The translations under genes were made by a program, and so were the position numbers. From Chaenocephalus aceratus (lineage: Eukaryota; Chordata; Actinopteri; Perciformes; Channichthyidae), in contig CM043807.1 of NCBI GenBank assembly GCA_023974075.1, positions 8,609,676 to 8,673,675 on the forward strand: a stretch of 64,000 nucleotides of DNA, read 5' to 3'. The notes below the pieces were generated by a model. It was given only the letters and a program-made list of their open reading frames with translations. It had not been told where the DNA came from and ran no database searches. Each line of letters begins with the position of its first letter. The first letter of the stretch is position 1. Positions 12,390 through 24,045 of this stretch are shown here, piece by piece.

Positions 12390-12909
12390 CCACATGTCAT
12401 ATTGTCAACTCAGATGTGTATGTACCTATAGAAACAAAGTTGTTTCTGTCCTTTAGGTAGGATTCAAACCAATTTAGAACTGTTTCCGAAAGTCCCACCC
12501 AGTTTTCCAGTCGGTCTAGTAATATGCTGTGGTCAACAGTGTCAAACGCAGCACTGAGATCTAATAATACTAACACTGAAGTTCTGCCACTGTCTGTGTT
12601 TAAGTGGATGTCATTAAAGTCCTTTACAAGAGCAGTCTCAGTGCTGTGGTTTGGACGAAAGCCTGACTGGAACACATCAAAACAGTTATTTAAATGCAAG
12701 AAACTTACTCAACTGTTGAAAAACAACTTTTTCAATGATTTTACCTAGTAATGGGAGGTTTGATATGGGCCTGTAATTGTTCATTACTGAAGCATCTAGA
12801 TTATTCTTTTTTAAGAGCGGTTTAATGACTGCAGTGGTCAGGGCCTGTGGAAAAATACCTGAGTGAAGAGATTGGTTTACTATATGAAGTAGATCTGAGG
12901 CCATGCGCG

Positions 12910-13211
<302 letters not shown>

Positions 13212-14096
13212 GCTATCAATGCTAGCTAGGTAACAAACAATTCTTGGTTTTAACAATACATTTTCTCACCAATTCAGTGGCTTTCTGCTGCTTTCAGTAT
13301 ACTGCCAGAATACCAACAAATTCCTTGTTCAATACATTTACAACACCCTTTTATTGAGTAAATGTTTGAACTTAGCAAGCCTAAACTCTGTCACAACATT
13401 CAAAAAAGCCCTCAAAATGAACACATTTTAAAATTGTCTATTGATTGAAAAGATATCACCAATATTGCAATTCAAATCTCTATTGTGACAATATGATATT
13501 GCAATGATATAAAACAACAAAAGTAACACAAACGCTTTGACATTATTTAATTTCAAACCTTTTTAAGAGCCTTTTATACATCTCTCTACTTCCACCAGTC
13601 ATCTCCTTATACATTTTCATAAGCCACTACATGATCTACAGTGAATGACTCAAATTGAACTTGAGAAACATTAGCATCTCATTGTCTCTCCCACAGGAGC
13701 TCTCTTGTAGTACTTAGACTCGTAGGCTCTAGAGAGACATTTGGTTAAATTAATCAAGCCCTCTTTTTCTGTATCAAATTGTAGCTCCACCAGATTTGCC
13801 GGTCATGCACAAGCCCTGCAGTTTGCTGTTTAAAGTGTCATCAGCCCACGTTGGAACAGAGGCATTCAGCCAAGTTATTAAAGCTCTTTAGCACCAACAG
13901 GACTTTAGTGTCCGGCTAATAACACCGACACGGCTCTGCATTTACCGCCTCAGATGTTCTGCTGTTCCACAATGTCATCATCGTAATCTCGCTGCGCGTT
14001 ATTGTGTCAGCAGGACAGATAAATTCCCGGACCTTGTAAAAAATAATTATGACAGGGAATTGTTGTGCTGACTGAGCAGCCCTGTGCTTTTGCTTC

Positions 14097-14133
14097 AGGG
14101 GTTTATAAGTGCATTTTACACTTATAAACCCCT
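14097..14133. repeat. Perfect hairpin, 15-bp arms, 7-bp loop
   Basis: AGGGGTTTATAAGTG (14097-14111) and CACTTATAAACCCCT (14119-14133) are exact reverse complements. No U-run or other terminator or ncRNA context is visible. Confidence 0.9.
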
Positions 14134-14324
14134 ACAACTTAACTGACCACTTTCTATGTGCACCAATGAATATATGCAGGGAGAGGGAGGTGCTCAATAA
14201 TTAACTTCAATAATAAGAAAAAGCAATATATACAACGCCAGACATCTCGCTCATTAAAAACTGTCTTAGTATTGCTAAGAACTGTCTCAAGATTTCAGCA
14301 CCAGACTATAGACAATGGCTGAAC

Positions 14325-14443
14325 GCACATTAATAATGTGAAATAAACAACACTTAAATAAGACTTTAGTTACACTTGGAGTAATAATAATACAATTAGT
14401 ACTTTTACTCAAGTACACAATCTGAGTACTTCTCACACCTTTG
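14325..14443. repeat. TACTTAAGTA-type repeat, partial copy
   Basis: It matches the internal and right-hand part of the copy at 44903-45408 (ACTTTAGTTACACTTGGAG, then ACTTTTACTCAAGTAC and GAGTACTTCTCACACCT). Confidence 0.55.
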
Positions 14444-16070
14444 GCGGCAAGTATAAACGGTTCAAATTTAAAATCAACATCAGCAAGTATATACAAATTC
14501 ACAATATAAAGGACATAAATCAGTATGTAAGTACTACACAATACAAGGATAATATTGAAAAACCCTTTAAAGGAAGACATAAAAGTTATAAGAAAAAAAA
14601 CTGTACCAGTAACCGAGCACACACTTCACATTTTAGCATGATTTTGCTGCGTCATGCATTTCTCTCAGTGTGTGTGTGTGCCCATCGAAACCCTCCCCTT
14701 ATTAGTGCCAGCCCCGTCAGTGGTGTAGGTCAGTGCCATTATGAGCAGCTCCTCCTCTCTCCAAGTATTCCCAATAGGACACCCAGGATTTGCTGCGCAG
14801 TCCAGGATTGTTGCCAGTCAATGCCTGTAGGAGTGTGTGTGTGTGTGTGTGAGCACCAGTTGTTTGGTTAGGCTAATGTAATGAGCATTCTAAAAGGACC
14901 AAAATGGCAACATTGCCCCCCTTCCTTTCCCTCTTTCTTTTCCCTTTCTCCTCTGTGCTACACACCCACACACAACTCTACGCGTGCAGCGCCCCCCCCC
15001 CCCTCATAGAAATACACACTACCATACGTCAGCATCCTTCAGCTAGGTTTGCTGAAAGGGATTATGTACATTGAGTGGGATGCAGTCGCAAATAGCGCAG
15101 CGATAGGTTTATAAACGTACGGTGTAGGAGATGAACAGAGGTGGTGGGAGGAGAGTGGATAAAGCACTTGACTCACCTCGTACCTCTAAAGGTTGCATAA
15201 TGAGGTCCTCTCTCATGTCTCTTCCTTTTTTTTTTTTCTTGAACCAAGTTAGACTGCACGGCCCACTCACTGCAGGTGCTGTGAATGTGTTTGTGTGAAT
15301 GTTTGCTTCTGTTGTCTCCCACTCGAGAGGCTATTTCGGACCGCAGTGGGTGGAGTTCAGGTGGCGCTTCTTATGGCTAAAGCACGTGCCCTTTTGCTCA
15401 CAACCACATGTGTTCTAGTCCCTCGGTATGCATCTGTCTCTCCTGCTGTTGCTGTTTTGTGTCGTCTACTAACACTCAAAAACAAGAAAACTCCCAAAAA
15501 TGTCCTATCAAGGATTTCTTAAAACGTAGAAACCTTATTTTGTTGGATCTGACTTTCCTAGTTTGAACTTCACTCCGATCACTGCCACACGCAGACACAT
15601 GCAGATGCGCACGCACACACACTCTTCCCTGGTCCACGACTCATTGTTGTCCCTAAATGCTCACGTTTTCATTTATTTTTATTGAGACCGAATCTGCTAC
15701 TGCACCACCAGCTCTGCCTTGAGCATAATTTAGCTCTGCTTGTAATTTTGGCTCGGACACAACACAACAACCTCGTGACTCACTGTTGCAGACAGAGACG
15801 GAGGCAGGAGGAGAGAGAATTTATTTAGCAGACGTGTCACAGAGGAGCGGACTTCATTAGGCCAGAGTGAGATTTAAAGATTCCTGATAAAAGCCCGCAG
15901 ATCCCGTCGTCAATTAACATATCTGTCGGTGCTGTATACGTGTCACACATTTGGTATCAAATAATTATGTTTTATTTTTGTGTCCAATAACCTGAAAAAC
16001 TCAATTTGATATCCACGTTGTTTTTCTTTTATACATAATGAATGCATCTGATATCAAATATTGTTCACAA

Positions 16071-16599
16071 CAGTGTTTCCGCCAGGGGGGCGTCTTGCCG
16101 TCATTTAGCCTTATTCAGCTCGGGAACGCCCTGAACTCGAGCCGAGGGCGTCCAAAGGAAAAATCGCGACGAAAAAGGACAAGGACATCCCTCTGTTGGA
16201 GGGGCAAAAGCCTGGTGGGATTCTTTTCGGAGTATTGAAGATCGTTTCCCCGATATCGGCCTCTTTTCAGCTTTTCGTTGCTTGGAAAACACGGTGTCAG
16301 CCACAGGACAATACGGAACGATTCTGACGCGATGAGCGGTGGAGCACGCGCGTGAACTGAGAGTACCGGAGCCTCGCTGCGGCGAAACTGAGGCTCCGTG
16401 ATAATATCTGTGAAAGAGCCGGCTCTTCTGCTTAGTGAGCCGAGCCAAATGTTCCGGCTCACTAAAAAGAGTCGTAATTCCCATCACTAACGTAAAGATA
16501 TATTATCTATAAGGGACGGCTCAAGTCACGTGACACAACGTGTCCCCCCACCGCTCTCGGGGTGGATGCCCTCTCAGCCCTGGTGTGGCGGAAACACTG
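16071..16599. mobile_element. hAT-like MITE with a perfect 8-bp target duplication
   Basis: The element begins CAGTGTTTCCGCCAG and ends GGCGGAAACACTG. GTTCACAA flanks it on both sides (16063-16070 and 16600-16607). The 529-bp interior has GAGCCGGCTC-type words and no transposase frame. The overlapping open frames on both strands have no recognisable protein features. Confidence 0.9.
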
Positions 16600-16672
16600 G
16601 TTCACAAGATTGGTGTCATACATTTACACATATTTAGATTTTGGGGCCGATCAAGTGGGTGGGGGGCTATGG

Positions 16673-16892
16673 CATACTTGCCAACCCTCCCGATTTTCGC
16701 GGGAGACTCCCGATTTCATAGCCCTCTCCCGGTTTCCTCCCGGAGTCATATTTCTTCCGCATTTCTCCCGATTTCTGACAAAATCAGATTTACTCACGAC
16801 TGTTTCCACTCGGACTTTATTACAGCTACACCATTGTTCGCGGTAGTTTTGAAATGCTCCCGATTTCTGAGGTCTCAAGGTTGGCAAGTACG
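16673..16892. mobile_element. Short hAT-like MITE with an 8-bp target duplication
   Basis: This 220-bp element begins CATACTTGCCAACC and ends GGTTGGCAAGTACG, which are near-perfect inverted ends. GGCTATGG flanks it at 16665-16672 and 16893-16900. The interior repeats CTCCCGATTT words. Confidence 0.88.
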
Positions 16893-17394
16893 GGCTATGG
16901 GGATCTTCCATTTAAAGTGAGTGATGTTTAAAACTCAGTTAATGGGACTCATTCACTGGCGCTTCCACAAACAACAACCAACATAATTATTACATTCAAA
17001 TGAAGTTTATTATTCAAGTTTACATTAACTTTGGATAATAACACGGGAGAAATGAGTGGAAGCGCTCTCTTTTCCTCTCTCCCTCTCTCTCTCCTGACAG
17101 CCTGTCAGTATGCAGCTCACTGATCCAGTAATGAGTGACCCGACAGTGAAGAATAAACATATGTTATAACTAGTTTAGCTTGTTCCAGAGGTAGATAAAA
17201 TAGCTAAGTGTGTTAGGTCTAACTCTTGTGTGTTTTGCTCTGCTCACCGGTCCGTCACAGCGGGTGGAGCTGCAGGATTTCTGCTTCACACACATTGCAT
17301 ACCGCTATTTTATTGTCATTTTCGGACACCTTAAAAAACTGCCAGACCGATGAAGCCATTATGGCGAGCTTGTTTTGCCGCACACAGAGAAAAG

Positions 17395-17516
17395 TGTCAT
17401 GTATTTTACGTCATGTGATCGGCTCTCCTGATCGGCCTTTACAGAGAGCAGCGATCGATCGGCAGAGGGTGAATATCGGCCGATAACGATCGGCGGCCAA
17501 TCGATCGGAGCATCCC
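17395..17516. mobile_element. DNA-transposon terminus rich in GATCGGC, one end only
   Basis: The right edge CGATCGGAGCATCCCTAA matches a terminus I associate with fish hAT-type elements, and GATCGG/CGATCG words are dense just inside it. No matching left end is found within 500 bp upstream, so the copy is truncated or its left end has decayed. Confidence 0.5.
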
Positions 17517-17614
17517 TAATTTAAATACCACGTCCTCATTTACTAGAGAGCGACAAAGCTTATAAAATGGTCTTTCTTTAGGCATTATCTAACGTCTTTC
17601 TTTTTGTCCATCAG

Positions 17615-17756
17615 GATACACAGAAAGCCAAGCAGTTCCTGCCCTTCCTGCAGAGGGCCGGCCGCTCAGAAGCTGTGGTAGAGTACGTGTTCAGCGGCTC
17701 CCGCCTCAAGCTGTACATGCCCAAAGAAACCTGCCTCATCACCTTCCTCCTTGCCG
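17615..17756 (+). CDS. snd1: SND1 internal exon (window exon 4), SN3-SN4 linker
   Basis: This 142-bp exon reads [20 protein letters not shown], then [18 protein letters not shown] and [10 protein letters not shown], at roughly residues 507-553 of SND1. It covers the linker after the third SN-like domain and the first strands of the fourth. The acceptor is TCCATCAG (AG at 17613-17614). The exon starts in phase 0 and ends with one base of a Gly codon, before donor GTGGGT at 17757. LYMPKE replaces human LYLPKE. Splice signals and frame agree with the neighbouring exons. Confidence 0.96.
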
Positions 17757-20700
17757 GTGGGTAGAGCTTTTTCTTTGTCCGGTGTGAAGGTCACTTCCTT
17801 CTAACCCGCTCAATCTGTGCGTACAGGCATTGGTTGCTGTTATGTGAAGGTTCTTTGAAATATCATTTAGTAAGAAAGTGTTTGTGTGGTGCAAAAATCC
17901 TCCACACTCTGACTTCTGCCGGATCAGAGCTCAGGCTTTCCTATCACCTCTCAGCAGGCAGGGCTTACGGGCCAAACGGTGTAGCTGGGTATGATCAGTG
18001 CTGGGGTAGTTACTAATGCATTACACATTATAGTTACTTTAAGTGTTGCCTTACTTTCCTTAATTATTCACTGCTGTAAATAACTAGTTACACTACTAGT
18101 TACATTACTTTTGGACTACTCTGTTACATCGCCAGCGATGCACCATAAATGAAATGACAAATAACCATATAAAGTTAAACCTCATTTATTCCAGATCAGC
18201 ACAAATGCTTAATGTAAAAAGGACAATACTGAACACAGACCTCTGGTTCTGCTCTTTGTTTGATCATCAGTTTTTTTTGCTCAGTTTCCATGACACTGGT
18301 CCAGGTAGCTGGACCAGTTACCTTTATCTTGCTCAATATGATTGGGAAAGATGGCGATTCCACCGTCAAAACGGGCAACATTCCCTCCACGATGTAAGCT
18401 GCGACAAGCCTGTTTATCTCTGCTGTGCAACTCTGTCTCCTCATCCATGAACTCACGAGTGTAGCGCAAGCTTAAAGGGACGTTTGATTTACTTTTTCTG
18501 TACTCCAGTTAAAGTACTGTAAAAAAACGAGATCATTTCATGCTTAGTAACTGTAATGTGATTACTGCTGTTATCACCAGGCAGTAATGGGTTACTTTTC
18601 TGTGTTACAGACACATGTGTTTTCATTACAGTAGCTCGTTCAACTCTCAGCAGGCAGGACTTGCTGGTCAAAGGTGAAAGCTGATGCACAGACCTCAGAC
18701 CCCCCTCTTTAAATAAACTCCAGGGTCTACGTGATGTGTGTCTCCTTTGACCTCACCTTCCCTTCTCTGGCTCTCTGCCAGGTTAAAAAAGACTCTGCTC
18801 TGCTCTCCACGTCTTTTCTGTTTTACCGTAGTGGTCATCTTCATTAGGAACTGGCCTCCGTGTCTAGGTAAAGAGCGATTTAAACTCCAGACGATGGGCA
18901 GCTACTATCAGATCAAATGCTGTTTCAGCTTGGTAAAAACAGGTAGTATCTTTGTATTGTTCCATCCCTATCTTAGGGAAAGTGTCCCTGTCTCAGGTGA
19001 AAGTTAATGTGTACCGCTTGGCTTTGTTCAACAGTTTATCATTCTTAACTGTGTTTGTCTTTGCTAGTCTCCTACCTGATGAGCACATTATGAATCGTAA
19101 AGAGAATGAGCTGCTACCGTCAGTTGATTAATCGTTCAGTCAGTTCAATACATCACAATGGGTTATTAGATATTATAATAAGCATTTACCGCTATTTTGT
19201 GACCAGACAAATCGATTATCTTTGACATAATTAGCTGATTAACAGATATAACATCCAAGAACAGGCGTCTTCCTTTAGCATCACTCTTGTAGCATGAGAC
19301 AATAGCAGTAGCTGAGGGGTAAGATGCAGATGGCATGAAATACACACTGTTTGATGGCAGGTCTAGTCATTTATTCTTCGCTCCTCGACTGCTTCGACAG
19401 TTTGCACTAGCAATAAAAACACTGAGACTGTATCTTTGGCAGCCAACAATGATTTGCACATCCTTTCAGATCATGGCAATGGTGAGAATGTTTATCCCCT
19501 TCCACAACGGATGACACCCTTTGTTATAGTCGCCATAAAACCCGTTTCCATCCATCTCCATTTCAGCCCGAGCCATACTGTTCCTCTCCATTTCCAGCAG
19601 GACAAACACCATACATTCCACACAAACACTCAGATTCAGTTTAATTATGCGTGGCTGAATTGTCCATGCATTCATTCATTTTTTTATTTGCTTCCGATTG
19701 TCTTTTCCGTCCGCTGATGATTTTTGCGTAATTGCATCCCTTTTGTTCACTGCCTGCTACAAGATGTATTGACATGACCCGAGCCGAGACTGCAATATGG
19801 GACCATGCAATATTTTTCAAATGCTTGGTTGAAATGTCAGGTGTGTGTGTGAGCTGGCGTTTACTTTTGGAAGGGTTTTTTTAATCAAAGGTTATTAGAA
19901 AATGATAAGAAGCACATTAGAGCTGATGCCCTCGGAGCGTATTTGATTAAGGTCGTCGCCCAGAAGAAAATATTCATCTGCTGAAAATGAGAAGACATAT
20001 CTCGTCTTTTAATAAACACATTAGGCTGGATTAGCCCTGATTGATACACCTTATCCACTATATGTTCTGTATGCTTAACCTCTATTCCCTTTAGAGTCCT
20101 TTATCACAGGAAGGTGTGTAGGTGCTTTTATGTCGCCTCATTGTCATTCTTCTTTCAGATATGGGATGTTTACGAGATAAAATATTATATCTGGCGGGTC
20201 ATAGCCTCTCTGTTTCAATGCATGTATGTTGCACGGTTTTCTTTATCTGATGAAAGCCTTTAACCATAAACAACATAAAATGATTCCTGTAGGCACAACA
20301 TCGCCTTATTATCTCCAGCACCTCTAATCTCCAAGCGCTTCCTATCTCCTTTCACTTCCTCTTTCCTGTCAAAGTTATCTTTTCGTGTTTTATTCACCTA
20401 TCTGCTCCGAGAGCTGTGTTTGAAATGACACGTACATGATAAATCGTCTGCTTCAAGCCTCTGTATATCTGTGTATGAAACAGCAGAAGCCCCCTTTGAC
20501 CTTTTCCCTTCAAACCCTCTTGTAGCTTTGACGGATAATGAGGTGTGTTGAGAGCAGATCCGGTTATACATCTTTCAGATTTGCTCAATATTTTAAAAGT
20601 CAATCGGCCAATCTTTATAGAAGCGGCGTTTCTGTTTGGATATAATTAAATATGTCTAATTGAATACCAAATGTTGAAATCCTTGTAAATGTTGAATCGA

Positions 20701-22388
20701 TAATGCAAACTCAAATCTATAATGCATTGTAAGCCCTCATAATGTTTTATAACCAGAGTCTAAGGCTATGACTTTAATATTTTAGATCAAATATCACAGT
20801 AGGTTATGATTGCACCATTCATTTTGTAACAACGGTCCTAAGCTGAGCCCCCGTGCTTGATAATTGTACATTGCTCTCAGTAAACATTGACTACAGTCAA
20901 ATGGAGAATATATTCAAACGGTTGTCAAAACAAGTCCTGCATTACTAATCGGTTTCATTAGCCTCGGTTTCTTTATACTGTATTCATCACAGCCACATTT
21001 TTTATCTTTAACAATGTCGTGGGAGGCCACTGAAGAACAAACTGTTTACAGTAGAGCTGCAAATGAGAGGCAGTAAAAATATGTAATGCAGCAAGTAAAA
21101 ATTATAATACCAAACACGCACCACATGCATCTTTTAATCTGATCCACCTGCTTGTTTAGCCAGCGGCGTCTTTTTCTCTTCTTTCAAAACATATTATTTG
21201 TCCTGATTTTGATACAGAACCCCCCATTAATTGCTTTTCTTCTTCAGTGAGGAACCTCAAGCCTCCCCTTTCCTGCTCCTGACTTTTTATTTGATGGATA
21301 AAGACATTGGTTATGAAAAAAAAAAGAGGGGTGAGGAAACAAAGGGGTAGCATGAGAAGCCTTTGCTTCAAAGTGGGCCGGAGGTGTTCTCCAGGACTTG
21401 AAGGGAAGTTCCCTTTCCTCTCCTCCCACATCACCTCACCTTTCTTCTCCTCGCTCGCTGGGCCCGTGCGGTGGCACTTTCCGTATGCAAGTTTGATAAA
21501 GGGTAAGGGAGTCATCCTGCTTCCTTGGAGCAAAGGGATTTAAGAATGACTTGAAAGAAGACTGATAAAAGGAGGAGGTGAAGCAAGAGCTGTGGAGGCA
21601 GAAGGACAGGGGAGGGGAGGGGTAAAAGGGAAGACAAAAAAAGTCCAATCGATGTGGACATAGAGGCCCGTTGAAGCAGTGAAAAGTCCATAAAAGTTTA
21701 CTAGCTTCAACAGAGTTTCCGATGGAGGCCACAGCAGGTGGAGCGTACTTTTACATTTGCTCACAGAGGTGTGTTGAGCAGCAGTCTGTCGGAAAGATGA
21801 AACACCCATCACTCGGACACAAAGATTTACAGTGTCAGCAAGAAGCCTTAGCCCCCTCGGTGTGTGGCTTAGTGCCGTTTGTCAGATTTTCTGTGATATG
21901 TGTGTGCGGCAAGTACACCTCCTGCACTGAGTGACTGCTGGAGAGGCTTGAGAGGTGGCGCAGGACCTTTTTAGACTTGTTCTCTGAAAATATGTCAGTG
22001 CAAGAAAAAGTTTAGCATAGTAGCAAGTGAGTCAGGAAAAGCCTGGAAATAAAATCTTATTGTGCTCCGCAATGACCCGTGTCCTTGAGTGTGACGGCGG
22101 CTCTGCATCTCATTGAGATTCACAGTTATTAAACACACTGAGGTCTTTGTTTTTTTTTCGCCTTCAGACACATTTTATGTCCTGCCAGATAATAAAGTTG
22201 CTGGTGAAGAGGGAAATAACTTGTTTTAAAATTAAACTTAATTGGCATTTTTACCTTCATCATAAGCTAATCTTATAAATTATCCACCAGAGCTAATGCT
22301 CACGTTTAACCTACAACTAACTTTAATAAATATCAAATCGAGTTTGATGTGCATAATGAATAATTAAATGTGAATTTCATTAAAGAAG
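17757..22388 (+). other. snd1: SND1 intron between window exons 4 and 5, first part
   Basis: The intron is 17757-31332 (13,576 bp). A TTACT-rich repeat lies at about 18000-18610. Around it, related sequence containing CTCAGCAGGCAGG occurs at about 17950 and 18650. From 19000 to 22388 I see no repeat family and no gene. This is the longest apparently unique stretch of the intron. Confidence 0.6.
18000..18610. repeat. TTACT-rich dispersed repeat
   Basis: It starts GTGCTGGGGTAGTTACTAAT and ends with GTAATGGGTTACTTTTCTGTG, with TAACTAGTTACAC words between. This resembles a fish repeat beginning GTGTTGGGGTA that I know only by pattern. Ends and class were not resolved. Confidence 0.4.
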
Positions 22389-22733
22389 CTTCTGTCTAGT
22401 GAAGGGTGACATCTGATAGGTGCTCCAGTGTAATGGACAAACCTGTCACAGGCCTTATCATCATAAATGTCTTATTTTGTGAGTGCGTAACCTAAATATA
22501 TTAATTTTATTATGATATAAGACAGAAACAATTATAAATCTTCATATTTGAGAGGCTATGTGTTGCCCTTCCTGCATAAAAATAAGTTATAAGACGAATT
22601 GAATATCATTATAGTCGGCCATTGGTTCTCCGTAGTTTGACTTATGGATGCAGCTCTAATTTGCTATGCTTCCATCTAGTGAAGGTGACGTCTGATATGT
22701 GCTTTAGTGATAGGCAATCCTGTCCCAGGCCTT
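22389..22733. repeat. Diverged direct repeat, about 65-70 bp, 280 bp apart
   Basis: 22389-22457 and 22669-22733 share CTTC..TCTAGTGAAGGGTGAC, TCTGATA.GTGCT and CCTGTC.CAGGCCTT with scattered mismatches. Between them lies a fragment (22455-22660) related to the element at 24442-24989. Confidence 0.75.
22455..22660. repeat. Fragment of the TTAGGGCTGCAA-type element (right part)
   Basis: It is homologous to 24770-24989: GTCTTATTTTGTGAGT, AACCTAAATATA, TATTTGAGAGGCT, CCTGCATAAAAAT and the terminal GATGCAGCTCTAAT. No left terminus is seen. Confidence 0.65.
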
Positions 22734-23048
22734 GTTTAAGCCCACACCTCATTATTTGGGTTCCATTAGACCAGGGGTGTTCAAACATTTTTGGGTATAT
22801 AGCCTCATAAATTCAGTTATAAGGTAGCCAAATCAATCAAATGTAGGTAAATGATGATGTGAGTGTTGGCAGCTCATCCCTTAAAACAAAAGCCTCAGAT
22901 TGATTATAATAAGGAGAAATAGGAAGGGTTGTATTTCAAGCTTGTTAGGTAAATAACTCATTGGGCTTTTTTCTTATCAACTAAGATATGTTGGAAAATG
23001 TTTCCAACTTTTATTGACTGAATTTATTTGAAAAGTGGTGCTATTAAC

Positions 23049-23865
23049 TAGGGGTGTAACGGTTCACAAACATTTCGGTTCGGTCCATACCTCGGTTTTT
23101 TAGGTCACGGTTCGGTACGTTTTCGGTACAGCAGAAAAATTATCACAAAAATAAATTATATATATATTTTTTTAATTATTATTAAACTGAATAATGTATT
23201 CACTTAAATAAATACAAAATATAATAAAATAAACATTAAGGTGCAGCATTTCGATGAACTGAAATAATCTGTATTTGAACTGTACTGTACTAGTACCTAT
23301 GCAGCCAGTTTGACATTAGGACTTGCTTGTCATTGTATTTTCATGTTTTTTTAAGAAAAATTAACCCTGTCCACATTGCTTTGCCGAAAGGGCAGATCTG
23401 CTGGCACTAACAATGTCTCTTGCTGTGGAGAACACCCTCTCGCTAGGGACAGAGGTAGCAGATACAGCCAGGTAGCGCTTTGCTAGCAGGCCAACATAAG
23501 GATATTTGGCGTAACGTAACTGCGTAACCAAAATGTTCCCAAACCGGAGACTTCAATGATACTGGAGGATTTTCGAGCTCAACTTTATCTGCGTTCGCCA
23601 TTTCGACAGTTCCTCAAATTACTGACTACATTTGAAGGCATCCCTGTGACCAGCTCTCATAGTATGCCTCTCGTCCAATGAAATGACTTGGTCGCTCTAA
23701 TGGCGCGTTGAACACAATGTGAGCAAATTACACTGAACGCTGCGACGCAGCACCTGAGATTACTTCCAAAAAGTTGTTCATGTTCTCAATTTTTTACATT
23801 TAACGTTATATTCGTTCGGTACACACGTGTACCCAGCCGAATACGTATACCGTTACACACCCCTA
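23049..23865 (-). mobile_element. hAT element nested in the element at 22772-24037
   Basis: It begins TAGGGGTGTAACGGTTCAC and ends TATACCGTTACACACCCCTA. CTATTAAC is repeated exactly at 23041-23048 and 23866-23873, an 8-bp hAT-type duplication. It carries a short minus-strand remnant of an hAT transposase (23361-23504), so it derives by internal deletion from an autonomous hAT copy. Confidence 0.92.
23361..23504 (-). pseudogene. hAT transposase C-terminal dimerisation-domain remnant
   Basis: The 47-residue minus-strand frame ends at a stop at 23361-23363. It reads LLAKRYLAVSATSVPSERVF followed by STARDIVSASRSALSAKQ. The run YLAV-ATSVPSERVFS is the hallmark of the hAT C-terminal dimerisation domain. 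The catalytic part is absent, so the fragment cannot encode an active transposase. Confidence 0.85.
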
Positions 23866-24045
23866 CTATTAACACATGAATACTACTGTGTGATATATTT
23901 TTATAGTTAAGAAGTACAATATAAGACGAGCACAAGTTTCATTTGTGGGCCACATTCAATTATACTTTTTTAATTTGCTGAGGGCCGATTCAAAATGGGC
24001 CGCATTTGGCCCCCGGGCCGTAGTTTGGACAACCCTGCATGAGAC

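Larger units (their letters stand above)
13212..16070 (+). other. snd1: SND1 intron between window exons 3 and 4, middle part
   Basis: No gene is seen. It contains a perfect hairpin at 14097-14133, a partial TACTTAAGTA-type repeat at 14325-14443 and short GT, polyC and polyT runs at 14831-14850, 14992-15003 and 15227-15238. The rest looks like unique intron. Confidence 0.6.
22772..24037. mobile_element. hAT-like MITE, interrupted by a second hAT element
   Basis: The left end is CAGGGGTGTTCAAACA and the right end is TAGTTTGGACAACCCTG, forming imperfect inverted ends. CATTAGAC (22764-22771) and CATGAGAC (24038-24045) form an 8-bp duplication with one mismatch. Without the nested 817-bp element and its duplicated target, about 441 bp remain, including GGGCCGCATTTGGCCCCCGG near the right end. 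It is the older of the two insertions. Confidence 0.85.

Noticed and set aside
16101..16487. Overlapping open frames of 115-128 codons on the minus strand
   Set aside because: They lie inside the hAT-like MITE at 16071-16599 and have no protein-family features.
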